DNA of 64,000 nucleotides from Amphibacillus jilinensis Y1 (GCF_000306965.1 NZ_JH976443.1:1847-65846), one strand, 5' to 3'. Shown: positions 17,525 through 26,080, numbered from the stretch's first letter. Notes: generated by a model not told the origin, from the sequence alone. A program made the numbers and translations.

Positions 17525-18793
17525 ATGACAACAAAACAAGCATTAAAAGATCGACTTATTCAAGAAATTGAAGATAATCAAGCAGACTTAATCGACCTAT
17601 GTAGTCAATTGATTAAAATTCCAAGCGAAAATCCACCCGGTGATTCAACTAAAATTACTACTTTTATTGACGACTATTTAAAGGAAGCCGGCACGCATAA
17701 TTTATGGTATGAATCCGCTGATAAAATGTATAACTTAGTTTCTACCATCGGATCCGATCCTAATGGAAAACACTTAATCTTCTGCGGACATTCTGATGTC
17801 GTTCCAACTGGTGATCACAGTAAATGGGACTTCTCACCTACTTCCGGTGAGGTCGTGGATGGCTGGTTATTGGGACGAGGCGCTAGTGATATGAAAGCTG
17901 GATTAGGTGGATTAATCTTTACCTTCGCTATGTTAAAGAAGCTTAATATTGAGCTGCCTGGGCAACTAACGCTTGCGGTAGTCCCTGATGAAGAAACCGG
18001 TGGCGAATACGGTGTGCCTTGGCTGTTAGATAATCAGTTAATTGTAGGTGATGGTTGTCTGATTGCGGAACCGTCATCACGTTATAACCCAACCATCGGT
18101 CAAAAAGGATCCTATTGGTTTAAACTAAAGGTATTCGGTGAACCCGGACACGGCAGCTTATCGCCACTTGCTGGTCACAATGCCATTACAGACATGATCG
18201 ATGCGATTAATGAGATCCGAAAATTATGGGAACTAGACATTGACATTCCTGAAAGGGTAAAACCTCTAATTGAAAAGTCTAAACGTTATATGCGTGAAGT
18301 AGAAACGGATAGAGAAGCTTTTCAGCCGGTAATGGATCATGTAACGGTTAATATTGGTAAGATCCAAGGTGGAACAAAATCGAATATGATTCCGGAAAGT
18401 TGTGAAGTCGAAGTTGACTGCCGCCTACCTTTTGGCATCACTCAAGATGACGTCACTGCATTTCTACATGAAAAACTCGACGCTTTAGGGATTAATTATG
18501 AAATAAGCCGGTTTGGCTTCCGAAGTAATGCGAATTACACGCATGCCGACAATCCGGTATGTACGTCAATTATTAATAATATCCATTATGTAACAGGTCA
18601 TGAATCTTACGGTGTCATGCAATGGGCTAGCAGTGATGCTCGTCATTTCCGTGAACACAACATACCGGTCTTACAATACGGACCTGCATACTTGCCTAGT
18701 ATTCATGGTTATAACGAGAAGGTTCAAGTTGAAGATATCATCCGCTGCTGTAAGGTATATATCGCCGCAGTCGTTGACTATCTATTTGACTAG
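17525..18793 (+). CDS. M20-family metallopeptidase/deacylase
   Basis: A 422-residue cytoplasmic enzyme of the ArgE/DapE/ACY1/CPG2 family. Di-zinc site residues are H89 in GHSDVVP, D122 in GRGASDMKAG, E156/E157 in DEETGG, an acid in LIAEPS and the His in PSIHGYNE. Members cleave N-acyl amino acids or dipeptides. With an upstream oligopeptide-type importer and AroM/DUF1177 partners, it probably hydrolyses the imported compound. AGGAGG precedes the ATG. Confidence 0.88.
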   Translation: MTTKQALKDRLIQEIEDNQADLIDLCSQLIKIPSENPPGDSTKITTFIDDYLKEAGTHNLWYESADKMYNLVSTIGSDPNGKHLIFCGHSDVVPTGDHSKWDFSPTSGEVVDGWLLGRGASDMKAGLGGLIFTFAMLKKLNIELPGQLTLAVVPDEETGGEYGVPWLLDNQLIVGDGCLIAEPSSRYNPTIGQKGSYWFKLKVFGEPGHGSLSPLAGHNAITDMIDAINEIRKLWELDIDIPERVKPLIEKSKRYMREVETDREAFQPVMDHVTVNIGKIQGGTKSNMIPESCEVEVDCRLPFGITQDDVTAFLHEKLDALGINYEISRFGFRSNANYTHADNPVCTSIINNIHYVTGHESYGVMQWASSDARHFREHNIPVLQYGPAYLPSIHGYNEKVQVEDIIRCCKVYIAAVVDYLFD

Positions 18794-18819
18794 CAGTTGT
18801 TCGTTAGTTGATTTTTCCA

Positions 18820-18853
18820 GGTGCATATATTAGCATTAATGCATATATGCACC
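18820..18853. promoter_or_regulatory. 34-bp inverted repeat upstream of the IclR gene
   Basis: GGTGCATATA (18820-18829) and TATATGCACC (18844-18853) form a perfect inverted repeat. It surrounds the central palindrome GCATTAATGC (18833-18842). It lies 30 bases before the iclR start and is a good candidate for an autoregulatory site. Confidence 0.6.
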
Positions 18854-18883
18854 AATTATGCTGCTTCAGGGGGGAATGCTTAC

Positions 18884-19654
18884 ATGCTAAAAACATTGAG
18901 CCTATCACTAGAAATACTAAAAATGTTCACCAAAGAGAAACCCACATGGGGAGGAAGAGAATTAGCTGCCAAGCTCGATCAAAACCACACTAAAATTTAT
19001 AGAATATTAGAAACGTTGGAAATGCACAAATTTTTACTAAAAAATAAGGAAACTAAGAAATATTCACTTGGCTTTGCTGTGTGGGAACTGGGGCATACGT
19101 TAACAGAGAACTTTCATATTAATGAGCTCCTCCATCCTATTCTAGAAAGAATAAGTACACAAACAAATGAATCCGTATTCTTGACCATTCACGACGGTGA
19201 AGACGGTTTAACACTTGATGCCGTTGAATCACAAACAACGATACGTTTCTCTGTCTCTACAGGAAGCCGTACGCCTTTATATGCAGGTGCCTCTTATCGC
19301 TCTATCCTAGCGCATTTGTCAGATGAATTTATTGAAAACTATTTAACTAACGATCTCATTAAGTATACAGAAAAAACACTTATCGATCCTAAAGAGATAC
19401 GAAATGATTTACAGTTAATTAGAAAACGAGGTTATGCCATCAGTGAAGGTGAATATACAGAAGATGTTGTCGCCGTTGCGATCCCGCTCTTTTACAAAGA
19501 ATCAATATTTGGATCACTTACGATATCAGGCCCTCGCTTTCGAATTACCGATCACGAGATAGACCAATTTGTTAAAACGCTGTTTGAAGCTAAACAAGAA
19601 ATCCAATCTGTATTTGAAAGATACGGCACCCACTTTGGGCTATCCGCTATTTAA
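18884..19654 (+). CDS. IclR-family transcriptional regulator
   Basis: A 256-residue protein with an N-terminal winged helix (about 5-65, including GGRELAAKLDQNHTKIYRILETLE) and the IclR effector domain with DGEDGLTLDAVES, GSRTPLYAGAS and RKRGYAISEGE. The ATG at 18884 has AGGGGGG 7 bases upstream; an in-frame extension to 18821 runs across the inverted repeat and is rejected. It lies within the peptide-like catabolic cluster and probably binds the TTCATATAATGAA sites. Confidence 0.88.
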   Translation: MLKTLSLSLEILKMFTKEKPTWGGRELAAKLDQNHTKIYRILETLEMHKFLLKNKETKKYSLGFAVWELGHTLTENFHINELLHPILERISTQTNESVFLTIHDGEDGLTLDAVESQTTIRFSVSTGSRTPLYAGASYRSILAHLSDEFIENYLTNDLIKYTEKTLIDPKEIRNDLQLIRKRGYAISEGEYTEDVVAVAIPLFYKESIFGSLTISGPRFRITDHEIDQFVKTLFEAKQEIQSVFERYGTHFGLSAI

Positions 19655-19668
19655 GGAGGATGATTGAT

Positions 19669-20586
19669 TTGCATTTAGTTGATCGTGCAAAGTCAGTACT
19701 TATACAAAATTTATCATTAAAACCGACTGAATCACTTCTCATCGTTACAGATGATGAAAAGGTCAACATAGCTGAGCTTTTTTATCAAGCAGGATCACTT
19801 ATTTCCAGAGATATAGCTTTAATGAGAATGCCGACGCGGAACAAATCTGGCGAAGAGCCTACCGAGTTAGTTAGTATACTTATGAAACAAGCTCACGTTG
19901 TGCTCTGTATAACCGAACATTCGCTCACCCATACGCAAGCACGCAAAGACGCTTCAGCGCTCGGCGTAAGAGTAGCGACCATGCCAGGTATGACATTGGA
20001 TATGTTAGAGCATGGAGCGATAGCCGCTGATTACCATGAAGTACAAGCACTAACGAAACATTATTGTCAGTTACTCGATCACGGATCAACCGTTACGATC
20101 AAAAAAGATGATACCGAACTGACTTTTTCTATTAAGGGCAGACCCAGTATAAGTAGCACGGGTGTGTTCACCGAAAAAGGTCAGTCCGGCAACATTCCTT
20201 CTGGTGAGAGTTATATCGCGCCAATTGAAAACTCTGCTAATGGACAAATCTTAATTGACGGTTCGATTAGCAATATCGGCGTACTAAGTGAACCGGTGTT
20301 ACTGACCATCGAATCCGGACGGCTTGTTAACGCATCAGGTCACCAAGGACAAGATCTATTATCACTGCTCGGAGACGGTGACGGCCGTACTATTGCTGAA
20401 TTTGGTATTGGCACAAATAAAAAAGCACGTTTAACCGGAAATGTGCTCGAAGATGAAAAAGTTTATGGCACCGTACATATTGCTTTCGGTAGCAACAAGT
20501 CCTTTGGCGGAATAACTGAGGCTGGTGTTCACATTGATTGTGTCATTAAAGACCCACACGTATGGATTGATCAACAAAAAATTTAA
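19669..20586 (+). CDS. M29 aminopeptidase T-like protein
   Basis: A 305-residue protein resembling the thermophilic aminopeptidase family M29 (AmpS/AmpT) and its relatives such as 2,5-dihydroxypyridine dioxygenase. Family blocks are IPSGESYIAP, FGIGTNKKARLTGNVLEDEK and YGTVHIAFGSNKSFGG, which provide Glu/His metal ligands. TTG at 19669 is 9 bases after GGAGG; ATG at 19660 abuts the GGAGG and is less likely. It lies 14 bp after iclR. In this context it probably acts with the M20 enzyme on the imported substrate, but a non-peptidase role is possible. Confidence 0.75.
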   Translation: MHLVDRAKSVLIQNLSLKPTESLLIVTDDEKVNIAELFYQAGSLISRDIALMRMPTRNKSGEEPTELVSILMKQAHVVLCITEHSLTHTQARKDASALGVRVATMPGMTLDMLEHGAIAADYHEVQALTKHYCQLLDHGSTVTIKKDDTELTFSIKGRPSISSTGVFTEKGQSGNIPSGESYIAPIENSANGQILIDGSISNIGVLSEPVLLTIESGRLVNASGHQGQDLLSLLGDGDGRTIAEFGIGTNKKARLTGNVLEDEKVYGTVHIAFGSNKSFGGITEAGVHIDCVIKDPHVWIDQQKI

Positions 20587-20643
20587 GTGGAGCTAGCATT
20601 TAAGCCAATCGATCATCAATAAGCTTATTTGATTGCTTTCGAC

Positions 20644-20779
20644 CAGATAAAACGAAACTTCAATCAGCGGGCGTTTTCGTTCTTCGCCCACTGATTGTTA
20701 GTTAAGTAAGCCATAACATTAGTGGCCTTTATCACCCAGCTATATAGGCGAGTGTTTCACGGACGATTAGCTGTGACAA
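20644..20779 (+). repeat. Dispersed repeat family, copy B
   Basis: The best-preserved left end: GATAAAACGA, then CAATCAGCGGGCG (20661-20673) pairing with CGCCCACTGATTG (20685-20697) across 11 bases. The right end reads CACGGACGATTAGCTGTGACAA. It lies between two convergent genes. Confidence 0.78.
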
Positions 20780-20814
20780 CGTAAAACTTACACGTGAGCC
20801 AGCCACTTAACCCT

Positions 20815-21780
20815 TTAGTCATCCAAGCTGAAATCTAACTTTGGACCCACCGGGACAATGCCCGTCGGATTGATCGATTTATGGCTGCGATAATAGTGCT
20901 CCTTAATATGATCAATGTTCACCGTTTCAGAGACCCCAGGATAATGGTACAACGCTTTTGTATAACGCCAGAGATTGGGATAGTCGACAAGCCGTTTAAT
21001 ATTACACTTAAAGTGACCATAATAAACAGGATCAAAACGAATTAAAGTCGGAAATAAGCGCCAATCGGCTTCAGTTATTTGCTCACCTACTAAATAGCGG
21101 CGGTCAGCCAGCCGTTCTTCTAATCGATCCAGTGCCTCGAACAACTTGGTTACCTCTTCTTGATAAACGCCTTGTTCAGTGGCAAATCCTGCCTTATAAA
21201 CGCCATTATTAATCGCATAATAAACGTCCTCATTAATGACCTCAATTTCTTGTTGTAAGCTTTCGGGGAAGAAATCTACAGTTTCTGCACCTAAATGATC
21301 AAATGCAGTATTTAACATCCGAATGATATCAGCCGATTCATTATTGACAATCTTATTTTGCTTAAGGTCATATAAAACCGGAACAGAAACACGCCCACTA
21401 TAGCTCGGATCCGCTTTCTGATAAATTTGATATAAATAATCCGCGTCCATAACCGGATCAGCAATCACACCTTGACCTGGCTCAAATGTCCACCCTTTCT
21501 CGTCTCGGTACGGATGGACAACAGAAACAGAAATCATTTGCTTTAATCCTTTTACACTTCGCATAATAAGCGTGCGATTTGCCCACGGACAAGCATAAGA
21601 GACATACAGATGATAACGGTTGGGCTCAGCTTTAAATCCAGCTTCACCTGTCGGCCCTGCACTGCCATCTGCTGTAATCCAGTTACGAAACTGTGACACT
21701 TTACGGATAAAACGACCGTCCTGATTGCTTGTCACATCCTTCTCATCATCATACCATTGCCCATCTACTAGTAATCCCAT
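20815..21780 (-). CDS. Xi-class glutathione S-transferase homologue (YqjG/ECM4 type)
   Basis: A 321-residue protein matching glutathionyl-hydroquinone reductases: N-terminal thioredoxin domain with the catalytic Cys C64 in YVSYACPWANRT, the VSVVHPY and PVLYDLK blocks, then an all-helical C-terminal domain (EERLADRRYLVGEQITEADWRLF). Known members reduce glutathionyl-hydroquinones. Most Bacillaceae make bacillithiol rather than glutathione, so the thiol partner here is an open question. AAGGGTGAG precedes the ATG. Confidence 0.85.
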   Translation of the reverse strand: MGLLVDGQWYDDEKDVTSNQDGRFIRKVSQFRNWITADGSAGPTGEAGFKAEPNRYHLYVSYACPWANRTLIMRSVKGLKQMISVSVVHPYRDEKGWTFEPGQGVIADPVMDADYLYQIYQKADPSYSGRVSVPVLYDLKQNKIVNNESADIIRMLNTAFDHLGAETVDFFPESLQQEIEVINEDVYYAINNGVYKAGFATEQGVYQEEVTKLFEALDRLEERLADRRYLVGEQITEADWRLFPTLIRFDPVYYGHFKCNIKRLVDYPNLWRYTKALYHYPGVSETVNIDHIKEHYYRSHKSINPTGIVPVGPKLDFSLDD

Positions 21781-22067
21781 GATCTCACCCTTCCTCTACT
21801 GATAAATACGTGCACTTCTTCAAAAAAGCCTTAAACCTGAACAAACAAGTGCACCATTATATGTATACTACCCCACCATACGCCCTTAAAACTAACTTTT
21901 CTTCATTATCAAATCATCCACTTGATTATTTTGTTCTTTAAAGATGAACACCCACCTGTGACTCGACTTGATATTGATCGCTTTATAATGAAAACACCAT
22001 TCATATCGCAAAGGCCTATTTCATTTGCAATCCTAAAAATCCTATGGTATTCTAAAATATGAATTAA
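21781..22067. other. Intergenic region with a long-spaced inverted repeat
   Basis: The gap between the GST homologue and the TetR gene shows no coding sequence. GTGCACTT (21810-21817) and AAGTGCAC (21847-21854) form an 8-bp inverted repeat 30 bases upstream of the GST start; it may be an operator or leader hairpin. The rest is featureless apart from the operator at 22068. Confidence 0.5.
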
Positions 22068-22097
22068 TGACCGTATTATTCGTTTGGTCAATACGGA
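22068..22097. promoter_or_regulatory. Operator-like repeats upstream of tetR
   Basis: TGACC (22068-22072) and GGTCA (22086-22090) form an inverted repeat, interleaved with CCGTATT/AATACGG. The TGACC/GGTCA half-sites match those at 22713-22741 upstream of yhgE, consistent with one TetR protein binding both places. Confidence 0.6.
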
Positions 22098-22115
22098 TCT
22101 TAGGAGGTGTTATGA

Positions 22116-22694
22116 GTGGCAACAATTGATCGAAAAAAACAAATTGTTGATGCTGCAACAAACTCTTTTTCTTTATTTGGCTATAAAGCCACGACCATTG
22201 ATCAAATTGCCAAGATAGCCAATGTCGGCAAAGGAACCATTTATACGTTTTATAAAAATAAAGAAGAACTCTTTCATGAAATTATTTCGTCATTAATTAA
22301 GGAAATGAAAGATGGGGTTGAAGATATTCTAGAAGAAGACTTACTATTCTATGAGAAAGCAGATCGTGCACTCTTTAAGTTGCTAGAGTTTCGAACGGAC
22401 CATCAGTTGATGATTAAACTTATTCAAGAGGAGAAAGAATTAGGGACACCAACTGTTAAGGAAGTCATTCAAAATATTGAGAACATGATTATTGACTATT
22501 TAAAGACTATCATTCAAAAGGGCATTGAAAAAGGAGAAATTAAGCCTTGTAATCCTGAGCTGACAGCCTTTGTCATGCTAAAGCTATACATTGCGCTTAT
22601 TTTTGATTGGGATCAGCTTCGTAAACCGTTAGAAAAAGATGAAATTTCAGACCTATTTAAACTTTACCTACTTAATGGATTATCCAATCGATAA
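22116..22694 (+). CDS. TetR/AcrR-family regulator
   Basis: A 192-residue regulator with a TetR helix-turn-helix at about 6-52 (RKKQIVDAATNSFSLFGYKA, TIDQIAKIANVGKGTIYTFY) and a helical ligand domain. The start is GTG at 22116, 7 bases after GGAGGT; the ATG at 22112 is in another frame and meets a stop after five codons. It precedes yhgE with a strong terminator between them and shared operators, so it probably represses itself and yhgE. Confidence 0.88.
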   Translation: MATIDRKKQIVDAATNSFSLFGYKATTIDQIAKIANVGKGTIYTFYKNKEELFHEIISSLIKEMKDGVEDILEEDLLFYEKADRALFKLLEFRTDHQLMIKLIQEEKELGTPTVKEVIQNIENMIIDYLKTIIQKGIEKGEIKPCNPELTAFVMLKLYIALIFDWDQLRKPLEKDEISDLFKLYLLNGLSNR

Positions 22695-22706
22695 TCCATT
22701 GTTTTT
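22674..22706 (+). terminator. Terminator overlapping the end of tetR
   Basis: AATGGATTATC (22674-22684) pairs perfectly with GATAATCCATT (22690-22700) across a 5-base loop, followed by GTTTTT. The left arm lies within the last codons of the regulator. Confidence 0.85.
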
Positions 22707-22712
22707 AAACAA

Positions 22713-22741
22713 AATTGACCGAATGAGAATATCGGTCAATT
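22713..22741. promoter_or_regulatory. TetR operator upstream of yhgE
   Basis: AATTGACCGA (22713-22722) and TCGGTCAATT (22732-22741) are perfect 10-bp inverted arms around 9 bases. A further degenerate site, TGACCAAGTGGTTA, follows near 22752. They share TGACC/GGTCA with the site upstream of tetR. Confidence 0.72.
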
Positions 22742-22801
22742 ATTATTAACAAAATGACCAAGTGGTTAAAATAGTCATTAATTCAAGAGAGGGGTTTATA
22801 A

Positions 22802-25261
22802 ATGAAAAAATCAAGCTTTTTGTTAGAATGGAAGCAGATTTTAACAAATAAAAAAGTATTCATTCCTATTATTGCCGTCACTTTTATTCCACTACTCTAT
22901 TCTGGGATGTTCCTTTGGTCTTTTTGGGATCCTTACGATCATATGGAAGATTTACCTGTTGCCATCATTAATCAAGATAACGGCGCTAACTATGCAGGGG
23001 TAGAAATGAATTTAGGGAAAGATCTCGTTGATAAGTTAAAAGACAACGATGCATTTCAATTTGACTTTGTCACACAAGAAGAAGGTTATCAAGGCTTAGA
23101 AAATCGAAAATATTATATGGTCATTGAAATCCCTACCGATTTTTCTGAAAACGCCACAACATTAATGGATGAAAAGCCAGAGAAACTTGTATTAAACTAT
23201 ATCCCTAATGAAAGCTATAACTTTTTATCATCGCAAATTGGAGAAACCGCCGTGAAAGAAATACAAGCAAGCATCTCAAAAGAATTATCATCGACTTACG
23301 CAGAGAGCATGTTCAACAAAGTTTTTCAATTAGGTGATGGCCTCGTCAAAGCAAGTGATGGTAGCGCGGAAATAAATAGTGGCTCTGAAAAGCTAGCAGG
23401 AGGTTCAATCGAACTAAAAGAAAACTTAGACGTTCTCGTAGCCCGTTCAATTGAATTTGAAGAGGGGATAACAAAAGTGCGTTCAGGCTCAAATGCATTT
23501 GCTGGTGGTTCTCAAGAGCTTGCTGATGGAATAAAGCAACTGGCCGAGGGAGGCGACCAACTTTACGCAGGAGCAATCGATGTGCAGAATGGGACTGAGA
23601 CATTAAGCGATGGCACGTCACAAGTCAGCGAAGGTCTAGCGGAAATCACTGGAAAAGTTCCGGACTTACTTGCTGGAACTGAGCAAGTTTATGATGGCTT
23701 AGAGACTCTTCAAGCACAACTTCCTACTCAGTTGGCGGAGACGATTGGTGATAAAGTAGAAACAAGTGGAGCCGAAATGAATCAGGGTTTAGCACAATTG
23801 AACGGAGGGATTAATAATAGTCTTCAGGACCAATTTGCTGTCGAACTTTCTTCAGGTCTTTCCACAACTGTAGCTGAGGTTGTAGCAACACAGATCATCG
23901 ATACACAGACACAGCAAACAGAGCAACTCGCCAGCTCGCTTATTGAAAATGGCATACCTGAACAAACGGTCGCCAGTATCCTTTCACAGCTTAATGAAGA
24001 AGCCCCAACCGAGCAACAAATCAAGCAATCGATCCAAACGCAGCTTGAAACACCAATAAACACAGGCATTAATCAGGGGCTCGACCAAGTAACTGAGGGA
24101 ATTGACCAAGGATTTGAACACTACCAAGATCAAGTTAATCATAAGCTGTCTACTTCTATTTCTGATATCGATGAACAGATTCAAGAAGCTGTAGATCCCG
24201 TCTTTGATCAATTGACATCCGGACTTAAAGATATTAATGTAGGTCAATCAAACTTGAAAGATGGTCTTGATCAATTAGCCGAAGGCACCAACATACTGGA
24301 AGATGGTGCTTCACAATTAAATAATGGACAGATAGTTTACGTGAATAATATCGAATTATTCAGCCAAAAACTTCATGAAGCGCAAACCGGATCAACTCAA
24401 TTAGCAAGTGGTGCGCAGCAGCTAAGTGGAGGAATCGATCAATTAGCTGATGGCTCAGCTAAATTAACAGACGGCTCTCAAAAACTAGCAGACGGTTCGA
24501 GCAAGATTTCAGCTGGCACAGAGGACCTTGCTGATGGAACAACAGAACTACATGATAGTTTAGATGAAGCTGCACATGAAGTGAACGCCATAAAAGCTGA
24601 TGAAGATACGTATGATATGATGGGAAGCCCTGTTGAAGTCAGTAAACAGGAAGTAAACCCTGTTCCGAATTACGGTACCGGTTTTGCACCCTATTTCATT
24701 TCTCTCGGCTTATTCGTAGGTGCACTATTGATGACCATTGTCTTTAACTTAAAAGAACCTGCCATCGAACCACGGACTGGCTTTAGTTGGTTTATTGGTA
24801 AATTCGGTGTTATTGCAGTCGCAGGTAGTATTCAAGCCTTATTAATTGACGCAGTATTGTTAACGGGCTTAGGGGTAGAAGTTCAAAGTGTCCCATTATT
24901 TGTGCTCGTCTCTATCATCACAAGTTTAGTGTTCATGACACTTATCCAACTGCTTGTCACCACACTGGGGAACATTGGACGCTTTATTGCGATTATTATT
25001 CTCGTTCTACAACTAACAACAAGTGCTGGAACCTTCCCATTAGAGTTAATTCCAAAGGCGATCCAGCCGATTAATTATCTGTTACCTATGACATACACCG
25101 TTCAAGCGTTTAAGGCGGTAATTTCAAGCGGTGATTATACTTTTCTATCAAAAACAATGACTATTCTAACAGGTTACACGATCATGCATATGGCACTTAC
25201 CATCACCTATTTTACATTAAAAAAGAAAAGCAGTTCCGCTCTTCAAGAAGCAGCGTCCTAA
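22802..25261 (+). CDS. YhgE/Pip-type ABC-2 family membrane protein
   Basis: An 819-residue YhgE/Pip family protein (the phage infection protein group). One N-terminal membrane segment (about 20-38) is followed by a very long external region of about 600 residues and then five to six C-terminal membrane segments with the ABC-2 permease pattern. The external part is built from short repeats of the type LADGxxxLAxG (for example around 229-275 and 535-585), predicted to form an elongated helical or coiled stalk. GAGAGGGG precedes the ATG. The TetR partner suggests an efflux or envelope-stress role; the transported substrate is unknown. Confidence 0.85.
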   Translation: MKKSSFLLEWKQILTNKKVFIPIIAVTFIPLLYSGMFLWSFWDPYDHMEDLPVAIINQDNGANYAGVEMNLGKDLVDKLKDNDAFQFDFVTQEEGYQGLENRKYYMVIEIPTDFSENATTLMDEKPEKLVLNYIPNESYNFLSSQIGETAVKEIQASISKELSSTYAESMFNKVFQLGDGLVKASDGSAEINSGSEKLAGGSIELKENLDVLVARSIEFEEGITKVRSGSNAFAGGSQELADGIKQLAEGGDQLYAGAIDVQNGTETLSDGTSQVSEGLAEITGKVPDLLAGTEQVYDGLETLQAQLPTQLAETIGDKVETSGAEMNQGLAQLNGGINNSLQDQFAVELSSGLSTTVAEVVATQIIDTQTQQTEQLASSLIENGIPEQTVASILSQLNEEAPTEQQIKQSIQTQLETPINTGINQGLDQVTEGIDQGFEHYQDQVNHKLSTSISDIDEQIQEAVDPVFDQLTSGLKDINVGQSNLKDGLDQLAEGTNILEDGASQLNNGQIVYVNNIELFSQKLHEAQTGSTQLASGAQQLSGGIDQLADGSAKLTDGSQKLADGSSKISAGTEDLADGTTELHDSLDEAAHEVNAIKADEDTYDMMGSPVEVSKQEVNPVPNYGTGFAPYFISLGLFVGALLMTIVFNLKEPAIEPRTGFSWFIGKFGVIAVAGSIQALLIDAVLLTGLGVEVQSVPLFVLVSIITSLVFMTLIQLLVTTLGNIGRFIAIIILVLQLTTSAGTFPLELIPKAIQPINYLLPMTYTVQAFKAVISSGDYTFLSKTMTILTGYTIMHMALTITYFTLKKKSSSALQEAAS

Positions 25262-25290
25262 TGTAGTATAAGGGCTAATGACAAAAAAAC

Positions 25291-25330
25291 AGAACGTGTT
25301 GGTGAATTCAACTCATCAACACGTTCTTTC
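25291..25330 (+). terminator. Terminator of yhgE
   Basis: AGAACGTGTTG (25291-25301) pairs with CAACACGTTCT (25317-25327), with further TGA/TCA pairing inside, and is followed by TTCT. A-rich sequence on the left suggests it may also work from the other side. Confidence 0.75.
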
Positions 25331-25409
25331 TACACAGTAATAGAACCTAAGTAAGCCCCAAAGAGGTCATAACATAGCCCTTCATGCTAAAAATCAGGAA
25401 GTGCTCTGC

Positions 25410-25516
25410 TTCCGCTGCTTGTTCGTTGGGAGAATCAGGTCACGGGCGTCCGCCTATATAGATGATCGCTGCTCTCTATTTTGTGACGGCGTTTTACGGA
25501 CGGTTATCTGTGATAA
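25410..25516 (+). repeat. Dispersed repeat family, copy C
   Basis: It carries the middle and right part: CACGGGCGTCCGCC, CTCTATTTTGTGACGGCG, then a right end near-identical to the consensus (TTTTACGGACGGTTATCTG). It ends just before the stop codon of the convergent small gene at 25524. The left hairpin is missing or decayed. Confidence 0.75.
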
Positions 25517-25523
25517 ATTGTCA

Positions 25524-25925
25524 CTATTTGATCGCTATGTGGATTTCAATTTCACCGTTAGGGTAATATTTTTCAAAGTCAAATGTGTACACTCTCTCTA
25601 TTGCACCGGTCTCTTCTTGATGCCATATTTTACTCCACGCATTAAAGATACCTTCTTCTTCAGTTGTATTTACCTTAAAGATTTCATAGTTCTCCTTTTC
25701 CGGTATCTCAATTATAGATTGTCCATTATGATCTTCAATACCAATACTTAATGAATAATCTCCTTTGTAGTCACTTTCATAATTGTGATATACACCGTAT
25801 GTAACGCCTTCATATTTACTTAAATAACGAGAAGCCTCTTTCCACATTTCTGTAATTTTCTTCATGATACGTTCATCATTAAAGTTATTTGTTCTTATGC
25901 TATTAATGATTGCTAATTTCAACAT
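25524..25925 (-). CDS. GyrI-like / AraC effector-binding domain protein
   Basis: A 133-residue single-domain protein resembling the SOUL/GyrI-like effector-binding domains that bind small hydrophobic ligands. Visible signatures are the YGVYHNYESDYKGDYSLSIG strand-loop-strand, IFNAWSKIW, and the YTFDFEKYYP end. No DNA-binding domain is present. The ATG at 25925 follows AAAGGG; GTG 25931 is an alternative. It is bracketed by two partial repeat copies (C and D), which could mark an insertion into one repeat. Confidence 0.72.
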   Translation of the reverse strand: MLKLAIINSIRTNNFNDERIMKKITEMWKEASRYLSKYEGVTYGVYHNYESDYKGDYSLSIGIEDHNGQSIIEIPEKENYEIFKVNTTEEEGIFNAWSKIWHQEETGAIERVYTFDFEKYYPNGEIEIHIAIK

Positions 25926-25961
25926 CCTCACCCTTTCACATATTTATACCTTTATTCGTTT

Positions 25962-26046
25962 CATAAAACGAGCCTTCAATCAGTGTTCTTCACCCACTGA
26001 TGGTTAGTCAGTGAATCGGGACATGGGCGTCCGCTAACGCCCGCCT
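25962..26046 (+). repeat. Dispersed repeat family, copy D
   Basis: This copy has the left part: CATAAAACGAGCCTTCAATC, a shortened hairpin (CAATCAG/CTGATGG), then GTGAATCGGGACATGGGCG and TCCGC. The right end is absent. Together with copy C it would make a complete unit interrupted by the 25524-25925 gene. Confidence 0.72.
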
Positions 26047-26080
26047 ACTCTTTTTACTATATTTTTAATTATAATGCTAA

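Noticed and set aside
23346-24247. Minus-strand frames inside yhgE
   Set aside because: They arise from the repetitive codon pattern of the yhgE stalk and lack start signals.
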